Shown: positions 1-5,378, counted from the first letter of the stretch. The stretch: DNA of 7,087 nucleotides from Chloroflexota bacterium (GCA_016199425.1 JACQGT010000341.1:1-7087), one strand, 5' to 3'. Notes: generated by a model from the letters alone, not told the origin. Numbers and translations: made by a program.

Positions 1-300
1 ATCTGCTCATTGAGGGTGTGGGTCATGGCGGCGTGGGCGGACTGGGTGGCGCTGCGGAAAGCCGCCGTCTCTGCGGCTATCTGGGTTTGCTCTGCTGCGC
101 GCCTGGCCCGCTCTGCTGCTATCTGCTCATTGAGGGTGTGGGTCATGGCGGCGTGGGCGGACTGGGTGGCGCTGCGGAAAGCCGCCGTCTCTGCGGCCAT
201 CTGGGTTTGCTCTGCTGCGCGCCTGGCCCGCTCTGCTGCCATCTGCTCATTGAGGGTTTGGGTCATGACGGTATGGTCGGCCCGCACAGCAGTGCGGAAG
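1..300. repeat. 120-bp tandem repeat inside the gvpC-like gene
   Basis: Bases 1-120 and 121-240 differ at only two positions (78 versus 198 and 120 versus 240, both t/c). A third, diverged copy begins at 241. The period is exactly 40 codons, so copy number can change without shifting the frame. Both differences switch ATA (Ile) to ATG (Met) in the encoded protein. The array probably continues beyond the left edge. Confidence 0.95.
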
Positions 301-401
301 GCAGTTGTGCCCGATCGTAGCATGGCAACTGAATTCCTGCGTCCGCTGCGGTCGTTCGACAGTTGCTCGACCAAACCACGCATTTCGTCCGTTCGACTCA
401 T
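1..401 (-). CDS. gvpC: GvpC-like gas vesicle repeat protein, partial (C-terminus outside window)
   Basis: The minus-strand frame is open from ATG at 401 to the left edge: 133 codons, no stop. A purine-rich Shine-Dalgarno (AAAGGGGG, 406-413) supports the start. The product is very hydrophilic and Ala/Glu/Gln/Arg-rich, as expected of an alpha-helical surface protein. After a short N-terminus (residues 1-13) come a degenerate repeat (14-53) and two nearly perfect 40-residue repeats (54-93, 94-133), each running from (M/I)AAERARRAAEQ through AAFRSATQ to THTLNEQ. GvpC of cyanobacteria and haloarchaea is likewise a helical repeat protein encoded just after gvpA; it clamps the outside of the vesicle and stiffens it. 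The call rests on position directly after gvpA, repeat architecture and a loose match to the cyanobacterial pattern (R..QAEKQAQ..AF). The 40-residue period differs from the 33 of cyanobacteria, so divergent GvpC or an unrelated vesicle-surface protein are both possible. Confidence 0.68.
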   Translation of the reverse strand, partial: MSRTDEMRGLVEQLSNDRSGRRNSVAMLRSGTTAFRTAVRADHTVMTQTLNEQMAAERARRAAEQTQMAAETAAFRSATQSAHAAMTHTLNEQIAAERARRAAEQTQIAAETAAFRSATQSAHAAMTHTLNEQ

Positions 402-439
402 AAATCCCCCTTTCGAAAACTTGGGCCAGGGATATGGAG

Positions 440-499
440 GGATAAAACACCGGACACCGAAACTGTGTGAACGGCATCACGGCCCTGGTGTTTCCATCC
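440..499 (-). other. stem-loop between gvpA and the gvpC-like gene
   Basis: The 126-bp gap between the two genes holds an inverted repeat: aaacacc (445-451) with ggtgttt (487-493), extended by ggat (440-443) with atcc (496-499) across a small bulge. A second, mutually exclusive pairing joins ccaggg (426-431) with ccctgg (483-488), sharing bases 487-488. There is no T-run, so it is not a plain intrinsic terminator. It could attenuate read-through or act as an RNA processing/stability element, giving more GvpA than GvpC; that role is inference. No small gene is visible in the gap. Confidence 0.4.
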
Positions 500-527
500 C
501 CCCAGATCGCCCAGTCGGGTGCTTGGA

Positions 528-743
528 TTAGGCAGGTGCAGCCGCGGCAGCGGTGAGACCTACTGCCTCGGCATACTTGAGGAAGGTGTCTACGCCTGCC
601 ACAACCACCCGGGCTTCAATGGCCAGCAATTCAATGCCAACCAGGGAGACGCGCACCCAGGCGTCGATCACAATGCCCTTGTCCAAAATGCGGTCAATCA
701 CTTCAGCCAGACTTGTCGATCCAATCGTCTTTTCAACAGCCAT
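528..743 (-). CDS. gvpA: gas vesicle structural protein GvpA
   Basis: This 71-residue protein is unmistakably GvpA, the small hydrophobic subunit that polymerises into the ribbed, gas-permeable vesicle wall. The N-terminus MAVEKTIGSTSLAEVIDRIL, the core KGIVIDAWVRVSLVGIEL and the segment LLAIEARVVVAGVDTFLKYA follow the family helix-beta-beta-helix pattern almost residue for residue, ending in the usual short Ala/Pro-rich tail. The frame stays open upstream to 977, but ATG at 743 begins exactly where the family begins and has a strong ribosome site. It lies 142 bp after the OmpR-type regulator gene and 126 bp before the gvpC-like gene on the same strand. GvpA is made in very high amounts, matching the strong Shine-Dalgarno. 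Other gvp genes needed for assembly (gvpN, F/L, K and so on) are not in the window and may lie to the left. Confidence 0.98.
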   Translation of the reverse strand: MAVEKTIGSTSLAEVIDRILDKGIVIDAWVRVSLVGIELLAIEARVVVAGVDTFLKYAEAVGLTAAAAAPA

Positions 744-750
744 TGTTTGT

Positions 751-757
751 CTCCTTC
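751..757 (-). promoter_or_regulatory. ribosome binding site of gvpA
   Basis: GAAGGAG on the minus strand, 7 nt before the ATG at 743. It fixes the gvpA start and rules out the longer reading of the same frame up to 977. Confidence 0.85.
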
Positions 758-783
758 GAAAGAAAGTAGAGAGTGGGAAATCA

Positions 784-810
784 CAAGGCACTGTTGACGC
801 TAGAGCCTTG
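784..810 (-). other. hairpin in the gvpA leader
   Basis: The arms caaggc (784-789) and gccttg (805-810) pair, and past an A.A mismatch ct/ag extends the stem. If transcription starts from the weak -10 proposed at 817-822, this hairpin would sit at the very 5' end of the gvpA mRNA, where stem-loops are known to slow decay of abundant messages. It has no T-run on either side, so a terminator of the preceding gene is less likely. It could also be an operator dyad. Confidence 0.35.
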
Positions 811-816
811 CTGAAG

Positions 817-822
817 AGCATA
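817..822 (-). promoter_or_regulatory. possible -10 box of a gvpA promoter
   Basis: TATGCT on the minus strand, about 75 bp before the gvpA start. The hexamer 17 bp upstream (840-845, CCCCAC) bears no resemblance to a sigma-70 -35 box. A poor -35 next to direct repeats is typical of activator-dependent promoters, but TATGCT alone is weak evidence. Confidence 0.25.
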
Positions 823-851
823 GCATGAAAGTGAAGATCGTGGGGAAAGGG

Positions 852-884
852 TTGGGTGTGTCTTGGGTGTGTCTTGCGTGAGTA
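852..884. repeat. 11-bp direct repeats, candidate OmpR/PhoB-type operator
   Basis: ttgggtgtgtc occurs at 852-862 and again, identically, at 863-873; a third copy at 874-884 (ttgcgtgagta) keeps 8 of 11 bases. OmpR/PhoB-family regulators bind direct repeats spaced about one helical turn. This array lies between the stop of just such a regulator gene (886) and gvpA, 7 bp upstream of the position where a -35 box would be. That the neighbouring regulator binds here is inference. Confidence 0.5.
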
Positions 885-885
885 T

Positions 886-1623
886 CTATGCGGCAACAGG
901 CGCGGAGGTCGGTGCGAGCTTGTAGCCGTGGCGGGGAATCGTGTGCAGGTAAATCGGTTGCGATGGATCAGGCTCAATCTTCAGGCGCACGTTGCGGACG
1001 TGCCAGCGCACCAACGCCGGATCGCCCGTGCCGGGGGGATATTTCCACACGTCTTCCAGCAATTGTTTGGTGGAAAAGAGGTGGCCGGGGTTCTGCATCA
1101 AGAATTTCAACAGGTCGAACTCGTTTGGTGTTAATTGGGCGCACCCGGCGTCCGTCTGCGCGATGGCTGCGTTCAGGTCCAAATGCAGTGAACCCATCTC
1201 CAGGCAGTGCGGCTCTGGCTCTGCTGCGTGTACCTGAGCACCGGTGTCGGCATAGGATCGACGACGCAGCACCGCCTGCACGCGTGCGATCAACTCGCGC
1301 ATATCGAACGGCTTGCAGATGTAGTCGTCCGCCCCTGCTGTGAAGGCGGCGATTTTATTTTGGAGTTCGAAGCGGGCGGTCAAGAAGATCACTGGGATCG
1401 TTCCCTGGCCTGGGTTCATGCGCAAGCGGTGACAGACTTCCACCCCGTCCATTCCGGGCATGACAATATCCAGCAAAATCAAATCGGGCGGCTGGGCCTG
1501 AACCTGACGCAGGGCATGTAGCCCGTCATAGGCAGCGCTAACCGCATACCCCTGGAAGCGCAAGCCTTGCGTGACAGTCCAAACCAAATCTTTTTCGTCG
1601 TCAACTACGAGGATGTGAGCCAT
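886..1623 (-). CDS. OmpR/PhoB-family response regulator
   Basis: The 245-residue two-domain regulator is read from ATG 1623 (MAHILVVDDEKD), the usual start of a receiver domain, with AGAGG (1631-1635) 7 nt upstream; a 15-residue longer frame lacks homology-like sequence. Receiver domain, residues 2-120: acidic pair D8/D9, phospho-acceptor D52 (LLDIVMPGMDG), switch T82 (FLTAR), K104 (CKPFD). Winged-helix DNA-binding domain, about 140-238: LTPNEFDLLKFLMQNPG opening, the RWHVRNVRLKIEPDP recognition segment and the closing IPRHGYKL wing. It should be phosphorylated by a histidine kinase, most simply the one encoded upstream on the same strand, and act as a transcription factor. It lies immediately before gvpA, and period-11 repeats of the kind this family binds sit between its stop and gvpA, so gvp control is the likely job. 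Family assignment is firm; the target is inferred. Confidence 0.95.
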   Translation of the reverse strand: MAHILVVDDEKDLVWTVTQGLRFQGYAVSAAYDGLHALRQVQAQPPDLILLDIVMPGMDGVEVCHRLRMNPGQGTIPVIFLTARFELQNKIAAFTAGADDYICKPFDMRELIARVQAVLRRRSYADTGAQVHAAEPEPHCLEMGSLHLDLNAAIAQTDAGCAQLTPNEFDLLKFLMQNPGHLFSTKQLLEDVWKYPPGTGDPALVRWHVRNVRLKIEPDPSQPIYLHTIPRHGYKLAPTSAPVAA

Positions 1624-1641
1624 CGAGAAGCCTCTGATAAG

Positions 1642-1782
1642 TCCACTGCAAAAAGCCGGTTGGGTCATTGGGAATTCGAGGGGTCGTCAGATGCCGCCAA
1701 CGCCAGCACCGGTTGAGCCTGTTGAAACCAAGCGGGTCAACCCCTCGACATCCGGTTGATCCTTCATCCTTTTTGCAGTGGA
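1642..1782. repeat. 141-bp fold-back element (MITE-like) between two response regulator genes
   Basis: Perfect 14-bp terminal inverted repeats, tccactgcaaaaag (1642-1655) and its complement (1769-1782), enclose a second perfect 9-bp pair, tcgaggggt (1676-1684) and acccctcga (1740-1748). The gaps between outer and inner stems are 20 nt on both sides, so the whole unit is one long imperfect hairpin with a 55-nt loop. A 9-bp direct repeat, gataagtcc, lies at 1636-1644 and 1789-1797, overlapping or near the ends rather than flanking them cleanly. The heptamer ccggttg appears at 1656, 1709 and 1752. No coding capacity is seen. It fits a small non-autonomous mobile element or a genome-wide repeat. 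It fills the intergenic gap and runs into the 3' end of the upstream regulator gene. Confidence 0.7.
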
Positions 1783-2180
1783 GTCATCGATAAGTCCTCT
1801 CTGTTTGTCAGTGCCTTATGCACGATATTCCGTATGTCCGCCAGATTGAAAGGCTTGGCAATGAAGCCGATATACGGTCTCTGTGCGAATTCCTGCTCGA
1901 TTTCGGCATCATTTGCATAGTAGTATCCAGAAATCATAATGATCCCGACACTGAGGTTCATCTCTCTGATCGTAGTAGCCAGTTGGAGACCGTCCATGTC
2001 CGACAGTTTCACATCAATAAAGGCCAGGGCAAAATCCTGCTCTTTCAAGCAGTCCAGCGCCCGAGAGGCATTCGATGCAGTAACGACGCCATAACCGGAA
2101 CGACTCAATATATGGCCCAGCGCCCACAACATGTCTGGTTCATCGTCGACAACCAGCACAGAAATCCTTTCGTTTGTCAC
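1764..2180 (-). CDS. single-domain response regulator (CheY-like receiver)
   Basis: A 138-residue receiver domain with no output domain. Signature residues are all present: acidic D12/D13 (VLVVDDEPD), phospho-acceptor D56 (FIDVKLSDMDG), switch S84 (MISG) and K109 (AKPF). The start is taken as GTG at 2180: it overlaps the kinase stop in GTGA and has AGGAG (2188-2192) 7 nt upstream. A nominal ATG at 2207 lies inside the kinase gene without such a site. The overlap implies translational coupling, so kinase and receiver are probably made together and are cognate partners. With no output domain it may be a phosphate sink, a relay intermediate, or act by protein contact. The last seven codons (MTPLQKG) and the stop lie in the fold-back element, so the original C-terminus may have been replaced. 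Confidence 0.93.
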   Translation of the reverse strand: MTNERISVLVVDDEPDMLWALGHILSRSGYGVVTASNASRALDCLKEQDFALAFIDVKLSDMDGLQLATTIREMNLSVGIIMISGYYYANDAEIEQEFAQRPYIGFIAKPFNLADIRNIVHKALTNREDLSMTPLQKG

Positions 2181-3661
2181 GGCGTCACTCCTGTTATAGG
2201 TAACCAAACCGTAAATGTGCTGCCCTGTCCGATCTGGCTGTTTACAGTAATATGTCCACGATGTTGTTTGATAATGGCGTAACTGACCGAGAGACCCAAC
2301 CCCACGCCCTGGCCTACGGGCATCGTTGTGAAGAAAGGATCAAAGATGTGTTCCAGATGCTGAGGCTCAATCCCGCGTCCCGTGTCGCTAAAGTCAATCA
2401 GCATCTGTTTGCTGTTGGTGCGCGTGGTCACCGTCAGTTGGCCGCCAGCCGACATGGAGTTGATTGCGTTGAGCACCAAATTTGTGAAGACTTGCTGCAA
2501 CAGGTTGCGGTTGCCATAGACAGGCGGCAGATTCTTGGCCAGACGCTGGTGGATCTCGATCTGGCGCAAGGCCACCTCATTCGCTATGAGATCCAATGTA
2601 TCGCTGATGATCTCGTTGATAGTGAGCGGAACCGAACGATCTTGGACCATCAGATCCTGGGCTGGCCGGGCAAACTTGAGCAGGTTTTCGATGATAGCGG
2701 AGGCGCGGTGTACAGCAGTATATATCTTGGCGGACGCTTCGCGTACGAACTCTATTTCTTCTGGGTGCTCCTGGAGCAGTTGGGCGGCTGCAGAACAGAT
2801 GCCCAAGGGATTGCGAATTTCGTGGGCGATGCCGCCGGCCATCACACCCAAAGACGCCATTTTGGCCGACTGAAACAACTGGGCCTCCATTTTGCGATGT
2901 TCGGTCAGGTCGCGGCCGACAGCCACCAGACCGATCACCGCGCCCCCGTCATCACGCATAACGGAAAGAGACCAGGCCACGTTGAATGTGTTCCCCGACT
3001 TGGCAATCAGGCTCAACTCCAGATTGTCGCTGACCTTGCGACCACGCCCCATTTCCCGTAACAGCTTTTGCAGGGTTTCACGGTTCTCCGGCGCACACAT
3101 GTTTACCAGTGGAGCCCCTTGCACTTCGCTGCGGCCATATCCGGTAAGCGTTTCGGCTGTACGGTTCCAGGTGTGGATTGTGCCGTCCGGATCCATGGAA
3201 ACTACGATGTCGTTGGCACCTTCGACCACACTGGCCAGATGGCGCTCGGCGCGCCGTATCTCCTCGCCCAGGCGCACCCGCTCTGTAATATCCTCCATCA
3301 GCAACATCACATGTTCCACCTGGCCGCTGCTTTCGTCCTGGATTGGCGTCAGCCGGTAGAAATAGACTCGGGTGGGCAATCCCGGTGCCCGGTAGGTCAT
3401 CTCTCCTTCGTCCTCGGTTCGCCCTGTGACGAAAACTTTCTGCACCCGCTCTTCCAGCCGGGTATACGCCAACAGCACGGGTGGAAAGACAGTACTCAAC
3501 TCCTGGCCAATTGTGGATTCCTGGTTGCGACGCGATTTCTCCAGAAAGTTTCGGTTGGCAGAAACAACATGCAGTCGCCTATCCAGGAGCAGGACGGAAG
3601 CGGGGATACTGGCCAATACCCCCTCATACAACTGTTTATAGATGTTGGATGCGGGCATCAT
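2177..3661 (-). CDS. soluble PAS-PAS sensor histidine kinase (NtrB-like architecture)
   Basis: A 494-residue kinase with no membrane segment or signal peptide, so its signal is cytoplasmic. Order: PAS domain about 8-128 (opening YEGVLASIPASVLLLDRRL), second PAS about 138-256 (GANDIVVSMDPDGTIHTWN, closing VGRDLTEHRKME), HisKA dimerisation helix with phospho-acceptor H280 (GGIAHEIRNPLG), then the ATP-binding domain with N box N394/N398 (FTNLVLNAINSM), G1 DTGRG (426-430), F box FDPFF (440-444) and G2 GVGLGLS (452-458). All catalytic boxes look intact. The first of two adjacent ATGs (3661) is used, although its upstream AAAGG is about 17 nt away; ATG 3658 is equally possible. The gene overlaps the receiver gene by 4 nt and is followed by the OmpR-type regulator and gvpA. 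The PAS ligand or cofactor cannot be told from sequence; redox, oxygen or light are only possibilities. Confidence 0.96.
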   Translation of the reverse strand: MMPASNIYKQLYEGVLASIPASVLLLDRRLHVVSANRNFLEKSRRNQESTIGQELSTVFPPVLLAYTRLEERVQKVFVTGRTEDEGEMTYRAPGLPTRVYFYRLTPIQDESSGQVEHVMLLMEDITERVRLGEEIRRAERHLASVVEGANDIVVSMDPDGTIHTWNRTAETLTGYGRSEVQGAPLVNMCAPENRETLQKLLREMGRGRKVSDNLELSLIAKSGNTFNVAWSLSVMRDDGGAVIGLVAVGRDLTEHRKMEAQLFQSAKMASLGVMAGGIAHEIRNPLGICSAAAQLLQEHPEEIEFVREASAKIYTAVHRASAIIENLLKFARPAQDLMVQDRSVPLTINEIISDTLDLIANEVALRQIEIHQRLAKNLPPVYGNRNLLQQVFTNLVLNAINSMSAGGQLTVTTRTNSKQMLIDFSDTGRGIEPQHLEHIFDPFFTTMPVGQGVGLGLSVSYAIIKQHRGHITVNSQIGQGSTFTVWLPITGVTP

Positions 3662-3713
3662 AATGATGGCTGTGTGGCCTTTCTGGCACAGATCGAGGGA
3701 TGACGTTAACTAT

Positions 3714-3742
3714 ATTATATCCTTGCATTTTTATTGTACCAA
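3714..3742 (-). promoter_or_regulatory. sigma-70-type promoter of the histidine kinase operon
   Basis: On the minus strand: -35 TTGGTA (3742-3737), a 17-bp spacer, and a perfect -10 TATAAT (3719-3714). Transcription would begin near 3707, leaving a leader of about 45 nt before the ATG at 3661. Both spacing and AT-rich setting are right. Confidence 0.75.
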
Positions 3743-3763
3743 TTGAGAAGGATACATACCTAC

Positions 3764-3793
3764 CGCATTTCTACGCATTTCTACGTGTTTCTA
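3764..3793. repeat. three 10-bp direct repeats upstream of the kinase promoter
   Basis: cgcatttcta at 3764-3773 and 3774-3783, then cgtgtttcta at 3784-3793; the shared core tttctacg recurs every 10 bp. The array begins 22 bp upstream of the -35 box, in phase with the helix, as for an activator site. The core reappears in inverted orientation as cgtagaaa at 3899-3906. Confidence 0.6.
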
Positions 3794-3902
3794 CGGTAAA
3801 TCTGATGGGTGCGTTCGAAAGGGGTTAGTAGTGGCGAAGTCGCTGGCAGGGAAACTCAGCCCAGTACAGGCGGGCGCAAGGTTGTGTATGGTTCTCGGCG
3901 TA

Positions 3903-3957
3903 GAAACGTGAAACGTGAACCGGGAAAACGGTCGAGATATCTCACGTTTCACGTTTC
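3903..3957. repeat. perfect 16-bp inverted repeat made of heptamers
   Basis: gaaacgtgaaacgtga (3903-3918) and its exact complement (3942-3957) flank a 23-nt loop; each arm is itself a run of the heptamer gaaacgt. It lies 43 nt after the MFS stop and about 160 bp upstream of the kinase promoter. A terminator would be logical here, but neither side has a T-run. It may instead be a dispersed intergenic repeat or RNA-stability hairpin. The rest of 3662-3999 contains no believable gene. Confidence 0.7.
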
Positions 3958-3999
3958 AGCCAACCTGTTTGGCAGTCGGCTATCCCCCGTATCACATCA

Positions 4000-5277
4000 C
4001 TAAAAGCGCGGGAATCGAAAGCGCAGGGGCCAGCGGTAACGCAGGGCCGCGCCTGCGGGGGTGGGCCGGACGCGGATCAGGCCGGTGATCCACCAGGAGA
4101 TGAGAATGAGCAGACTGCCCGCGGCAAAGATAGCTGTATCCGGCACACCCAGGCGCAGCAGCCAGACGCCGATGAAGGGGGTGATCGCCCCGCGCAGACC
4201 GATGACCGTTGCCTGCACAGCCGCGTACTCAGCCACTTTCTCCGGCTCGGCCAACTGGATGGACGTATTGATCAGCCCCAAATCTACCCCCGCAGAGATG
4301 ATACCCTGGGCGATAAAGGCGGGCAGGAGCATCCAGCCGTTCGTCGCCCAGATGTAGGAAAAGGGCACAAAGAAGGCGATGAGCAGATTGATACGCATCA
4401 CCCACAGCCCGCCCCGTTTGTCCACCGCGCCGCCCCAATAGAGAAAACCCAGCAGCCAGAAGAGCGATTGGGCCAGGCCGAGCAGCCCGATTTGGGTGTA
4501 GGAAAGGTGCAGGCGATCCACCTGCACCACCGGGTAGAGGGCAAAACCCAGCAGTGCGCCCAGGCCATAGACTGTAAAGCTGAGAAGATGCAATACGAAG
4601 GGCCGGTTGGTGTACACAATCGCCAGCAACCCGGCGAAGGTTTTGGTCTGGCGGGGAGGCAGCGGGCCTTCGTTGACTTCGATGCGGTTGAAAAAGAGAG
4701 TAGAAACGATCCCCATCAACCCGGCCAGGGGGAAGAGAATCCGGTAGCCCCAGGCATCCAGGGCCCAGCCGGCCAGAGGTGTGATGGCGACAATGGCGAC
4801 GGTCATGCCCAGACGCACGAGGCTGAGGATTTTGCCCCGAATTTCTTCCGGGTAGATGACCTGCACAATGCGGGTATAGGCGGGCGAGGGGAAGGCTTCC
4901 AGAAACCAGAAGATGCCGGTAAGCAGGACGAGCCAGGGAACCTGCTTGACCAGACCCACGAAGAGAAAGATGGCCCGGGCGGCATACCAGCAGGCCACGG
5001 CAAAACTCTTTGTGCGCCGCCGGCGCATGAGAACGATACTGAAGGAGGTGAGGATCGATCCCAGATAGGTCTGGGATGTGTAGAGGGCCAGCATCTCCGT
5101 GGATGCGCCCAGGTTGCGCAGGACGACGGGGATAAACTGGAGAGCCGCGCCGAAGAAGAGGCCGAAGGCGACCGCGCCCCACAGGTCCAGCACAGCGTTG
5201 CGACGGACGGTGGGTGGCGCAGCGCGCAGATAGGCGGGCAGAAACGAGCGGGCAGACGATTCGGTGTGTGCAGACAA
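4000..5277 (-). CDS. MFS-type permease, substrate unknown
   Basis: A 425-residue hydrophobic protein with about 12 membrane helices in two sets of six, at roughly 30-52, 66-86, 94-112, 114-130, 154-176, 179-196, then 228-250, 261-282, 294-312, 314-336, 352-373 and 380-402. The loop after helix 2 is basic (LMRRRRTK, 83-90), and the matching loop of the second half reads WGGAVDKRGG (281-290), close to the MFS motif A pattern. A charged linker (199-212) separates the halves. This fits the major facilitator superfamily, probably an exporter-like branch; no substrate can be named. No ATG exists at the front: TTG at 5277 is the first reasonable start after an in-frame TAG (5317-5319), without a clear Shine-Dalgarno; GTG at codon 29 is an alternative that begins at the first helix. 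It is divergent from the arsR-type gene, which might control it. The C-terminus is basic (RYRWPLRFRFPRF). Confidence 0.85.
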   Translation of the reverse strand: MSAHTESSARSFLPAYLRAAPPTVRRNAVLDLWGAVAFGLFFGAALQFIPVVLRNLGASTEMLALYTSQTYLGSILTSFSIVLMRRRRTKSFAVACWYAARAIFLFVGLVKQVPWLVLLTGIFWFLEAFPSPAYTRIVQVIYPEEIRGKILSLVRLGMTVAIVAITPLAGWALDAWGYRILFPLAGLMGIVSTLFFNRIEVNEGPLPPRQTKTFAGLLAIVYTNRPFVLHLLSFTVYGLGALLGFALYPVVQVDRLHLSYTQIGLLGLAQSLFWLLGFLYWGGAVDKRGGLWVMRINLLIAFFVPFSYIWATNGWMLLPAFIAQGIISAGVDLGLINTSIQLAEPEKVAEYAAVQATVIGLRGAITPFIGVWLLRLGVPDTAIFAAGSLLILISWWITGLIRVRPTPAGAALRYRWPLRFRFPRF

Positions 5278-5318
5278 GAGGGCGATCCGTTCGCAAGGGT
5301 GAAAGGCAAAGTCTTTCT

Positions 5319-5347
5319 ATTGTCGCTGGAAGGGGGGAAAGTGGCAA
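5319..5347 (-). promoter_or_regulatory. candidate promoter of the MFS permease gene
   Basis: On the minus strand: -35 TTGCCA (5347-5342), a 17-bp spacer, -10 GACAAT (5324-5319). This would start transcription near 5312, about 35 nt before the TTG start. The -10 is weak (4 of 6). It is back to back with the arsR-type promoter. Confidence 0.4.
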
Positions 5348-5366
5348 GTTGCAGGTGGCAGGCCAC
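5342..5366. repeat. heptamer repeats and dyad in the divergent promoter region
   Basis: Three degenerate heptamers in tandem (tggcaag, ttgcagg, tggcagg, 5342-5362) merge into a 12-bp dyad gtggcaggccac (5355-5366) with perfect 5-bp arms. They cover the proposed -35 of the permease promoter and lie just upstream of the arsR-type promoter, so they could be an operator for both. They could equally be non-functional short tandem repeats. Confidence 0.4.
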
Positions 5367-5378
5367 AATAGTTAGGTT

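Noticed and set aside
1..300. CRISPR-like array
   Set aside because: The units are contiguous 120-bp copies without unique spacers and lie in a coding frame.
10..531. Plus-strand open frame of 173 codons across the 120-bp repeats
   Set aside because: The translation is a Trp/Ala/Cys-rich sequence with no known fold, while the opposite strand gives a hydrophilic helical repeat protein with a ribosome site, in line with gvpA. The plus frame is open only because the repeat has a period divisible by three.
744..977. N-terminal extension of gvpA from an upstream start at 977
   Set aside because: GvpA proteins begin with MAVEK-like sequence; the extension resembles nothing, overlaps the end of the regulator gene, and the ribosome site sits just before 743.
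1624..1668. 15-residue longer start for the OmpR-type regulator
   Set aside because: The extension lies inside the fold-back element and precedes the canonical receiver start MAHILVVDDE, which has its own ribosome site.
1636..1797. gataagtcc as a target-site duplication of the fold-back element
   Set aside because: The left copy overlaps the terminal repeat by three bases and the right copy is six bases away from its end, so it is not a clean flanking duplication.
3903..3957. Intrinsic terminator for the MFS gene
   Set aside because: The stem is strong but no T-run follows on the minus strand, so it is kept as an inverted repeat of unknown function.
3809..4003. Small plus-strand frame of 64 codons in the intergenic region
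   Set aside because: No convincing ribosome site, basic low-complexity product, and it spans the heptamer inverted repeat.
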